The notes beneath the pieces are model-generated. The model saw only the letters and a program-made list of their open reading frames with translations, was not told the DNA's origin and made no database searches. A stretch of 8,391 bases of DNA from Alphaproteobacteria bacterium. Its GTDB lineage: Bacteria > Pseudomonadota > Alphaproteobacteria > Rhizobiales > Beijerinckiaceae. The stretch's first letter is position 1, and each line of letters begins with the position of its first letter. The position numbers and the translations under genes were made by a program. The stretch is taken from the NCBI GenBank assembly GCA_009921785.1, contig RFXE01000066.1, positions 1 to 8,391 on the forward strand, read 5' to 3'. Shown one piece after another: positions 7,101-8,391 of the stretch.

Positions 7101-7185
7101 GCGGCCATGGCGGAATTGGTAGACGCGCTAGCTTGAGGTGCTAGTGGGGAGACCCGTGGAGGTTCGAGTCCTCTTGGCCGCACCA
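7101..7185 (+). tRNA. tRNA-Leu (anticodon GAG)
   Basis: An 85-base class II tRNA. Acceptor stem GCGGCCA (7101-7107) pairs with TGGCCGC (7175-7181), followed by discriminator A and an encoded CCA (7183-7185). The anticodon stem CTAGC/GCTAG (7128-7132, 7140-7144) holds the loop TTGAGGT with anticodon GAG at 7135-7137, reading CUC and CUU leucine codons. A long variable arm around 7145-7157 and a T-arm with TTCGAGT loop (7163-7169) and five-pair stem complete it. Its 3' part serves as target of the integrated element to the right; because the 3' end is intact the tRNA should remain functional. A leftward recombinase transcript would be antisense to it. Confidence 0.96.
7141..7185. other. Probable attachment-site region in the 3' part of tRNA-Leu
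   Basis: The reading frame of the serine recombinase continues from element DNA straight into the complement of the tRNA gene. Its last 14 codons (Trp-Cys-Gly-Gln-Glu-Asp-Ser-Asn-Leu-His-Gly-Ser-Pro-His) and the stop at 7141-7143 are tRNA sequence. This places the element junction at or within the 3' half of the tRNA, a classic integration target. The crossover point cannot be fixed without the other end of the element, which lies outside the window. Confidence 0.5.
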
Positions 7186-7754
7186 TTTGCGTACAAAACC
7201 ACGAACTTTTTTGTGGTCGGTCGCCTTACCAGCGACTGCGGCGGCGAGCGAGGATTTCTCGCCAATTATCCTTATCCGCTCGTTTTCGACCTCGATCGCC
7301 AAGATTATCGACCTGAGATAGGCTTTGCGGGCTTGGACATCCCCATTCTCGAGCTTTTCAGAGATTAGCCGGGTGAAGGTCTCAATCCGTTCGGGGGTTA
7401 GCGCTGACGACGCGCCATTTGTACCTGAGAGCCGTTCCAGAGTGGTATGGATTAGGTCGCGTTCGTTCTTAAGCGTTTTGATCCGTTCAGCGATATCGCT
7501 ATCGAGTTCGACAACACCGTCTTCGATTGCTCTGTAAAGGCGTTTCAGTTTTTCACCCTTTTCGGTGAGTTCTTTTTCAAGTGCTGAGCGGCGATTGCTC
7601 ACTGACTGATCTTGAGCATTTTTACGCTGGATCAAATGAGAAAGGATTTCTGTGATCCGTTCAGGTTGCAGCAGCCTGTCTTTGATATTTTCAAGGATGA
7701 GAGTGTCCAATCGCTTTTCCGGAATATGTAGGCCGTTGCAAATCATAGTGCCAC

Positions 7755-7767
7755 GGTTCTTAGAACC
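7755..7767. repeat. Short perfect inverted repeat at the recombinase deletion junction
   Basis: GGTTCT, one base, AGAACC: six perfect pairs. It sits where the zinc-ribbon coding sequence is missing and the frame changes, so it may have helped the deletion by hairpin slippage, or may simply be chance. Confidence 0.4.
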
Positions 7768-8391
7768 TGTACGGCTAATCCTGTGAGTAGGGTAGGTCCA
7801 TTGACAACGCGTGGCGGCGTGACGTGCGGGTTGTTTTGGGTCAGACGCGCATTTGCTTGGTCTATGACATCTTGAGTGAGGATTGGTGGTATATCCACCT
7901 CCACCACCATTGCAGGATCATTTGTAGCTCCTGTTTTTGCATTTCTGATCCCATAGGGCCATTTGCCGCTCGCATAATATTTGTGCGTCAGAATTTTATG
8001 GACGGTTCCAACACCGAACGGTGCACCGAGCCGGGTTCTATATCCTTTTGCATTCAGCCATTTCGTTGTTTCTTTAATTCCCAGTGGTGGCGTCGTGCCA
8101 TCGCCTTCGGTGTAAAGTTTGAAAATGAGACTGACGAGTTCTGCTTCGACTGGATCGATATCGAGTTTCTTCTTGATCTTCGATCCACGTCGTTCGGCTT
8201 CAACAACACGATAGCCGAGGGGAGGGCGTGCGCCGTTCCAAAATCCTTGCTTGGCAGACTCACGCATCGCGCGGGTAACATTCTTGCCATTTTCTTTTGA
8301 GGTGTACTCGTCAAAGATCCCAATGATCTGGCGCATCAGTTCTTGTGACGGGTCGGTACCAGTTGGCTGAGTTACAGAGACGACTTCAACG

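Larger units (their letters stand above)
7141..8391 (-). pseudogene. Large serine recombinase, zinc-ribbon deleted and frameshifted, 5' end beyond right edge
   Basis: A site-specific recombinase of the resolvase/invertase superfamily, read leftward. The right-edge part is the end of the resolvase domain (EVVSVTQPTGTDPSQELMRQ, then IFDEYTSKENGKNV), followed by the Recombinase domain (RAMRESAKQGFWNGARPPLG, HKYYASGKWPYG). The frame runs to a TGA at 7743. The second frame, 7141-7746, starts with an ATGA overlap and continues the protein: ICNGLHIPEKRLDTLILENI, a coiled coil (about residues 50-105 of this segment) and the end domain. Between them the zinc-ribbon is nearly gone: after LLTGLAV the expected Cys-x-x-Cys and YYxC segment is absent and only the last Cys (ICNG) remains. 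That means a loss of roughly 20-30 codons not divisible by three. The catalytic Ser domain is outside the window. The C-terminus is encoded by the tRNA-Leu gene. Split translation by coupling at the ATGA is possible, but DNA binding should be impaired. Confidence 0.85.

Noticed and set aside
6728..7186. Minus-strand open frame of 152 codons starting MVRPRGLEPPRVSP
   Set aside because: Its N-terminus is the complement of tRNA-Leu in another frame and the rest is antisense to the SpoA gene, which has its own strong ribosome binding site.
7824..8300. Plus-strand open frame of 158 codons opposite the recombinase
   Set aside because: It is rich in Cys, Phe and Ile, typical of an antisense shadow; the minus strand carries the recognisable Recombinase domain.

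Overview
The window looks like chromosomal DNA of an alphaproteobacterium, most likely in or near the Hyphomicrobiales. This is an inference from protein flavour: a PccA-type biotin carboxylase subunit, a SPINDLY-type TPR glycosyltransferase, a very short FliN/SpoA protein and a LipB of alphaproteobacterial style. No database comparison was possible.

Layout. (1) Positions 1-671, minus strand: the N-terminal part of a family 2 glycosyltransferase that leaves the window at its left edge. (2) 845-1318, plus: a small conserved-looking protein of unknown function. (3) 1414-3420, plus: pccA, a complete biotin-carrying subunit of an acyl-CoA (propionyl-CoA) carboxylase. (4) 3429-5471, minus: a large protein with five TPRs and a GT41 (O-GlcNAc-transferase-like) domain, converging on pccA with an 8-base gap. 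(5) 5547-6008, plus: a gamma-glutamylcyclotransferase-fold protein that seems to lack the active-site residues, overlapping tail to tail with (6) lipB (5998-6702, minus), octanoyltransferase of lipoate synthesis. (7) 6758-6991, plus: a single-domain SpoA (FliN C-terminal) protein with a strong ribosome binding site. (8) 7101-7185, plus: tRNA-Leu(GAG) with encoded CCA. (9) 7141-8391, minus: a large serine recombinase gene entering from the right edge and ending inside the tRNA gene.

The left 7.1 kb is ordinary housekeeping and surface or motility-related chromosome. The right 1.2 kb is the end of an integrated element that used the 3' part of tRNA-Leu as its target. The last 14 codons and the stop of the recombinase are read from the complement of the tRNA gene. 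The recombinase is damaged: its zinc-ribbon segment has lost roughly 20-30 codons with a change of frame, so the element is probably immobile unless helped in trans.

Functional links: PccA feeds odd-chain and branched carbon into central metabolism. LipB supplies the lipoyl groups of the 2-oxoacid dehydrogenases. The TPR-GT41 protein, the GT2 enzyme and the SpoA protein could all touch surface or flagellar biology (the GT41 domain architecture resembles flagellin glycosyltransferases such as FlmG), but nothing in the window proves that link. No CRISPR array, rRNA or clear new multi-gene system was seen.
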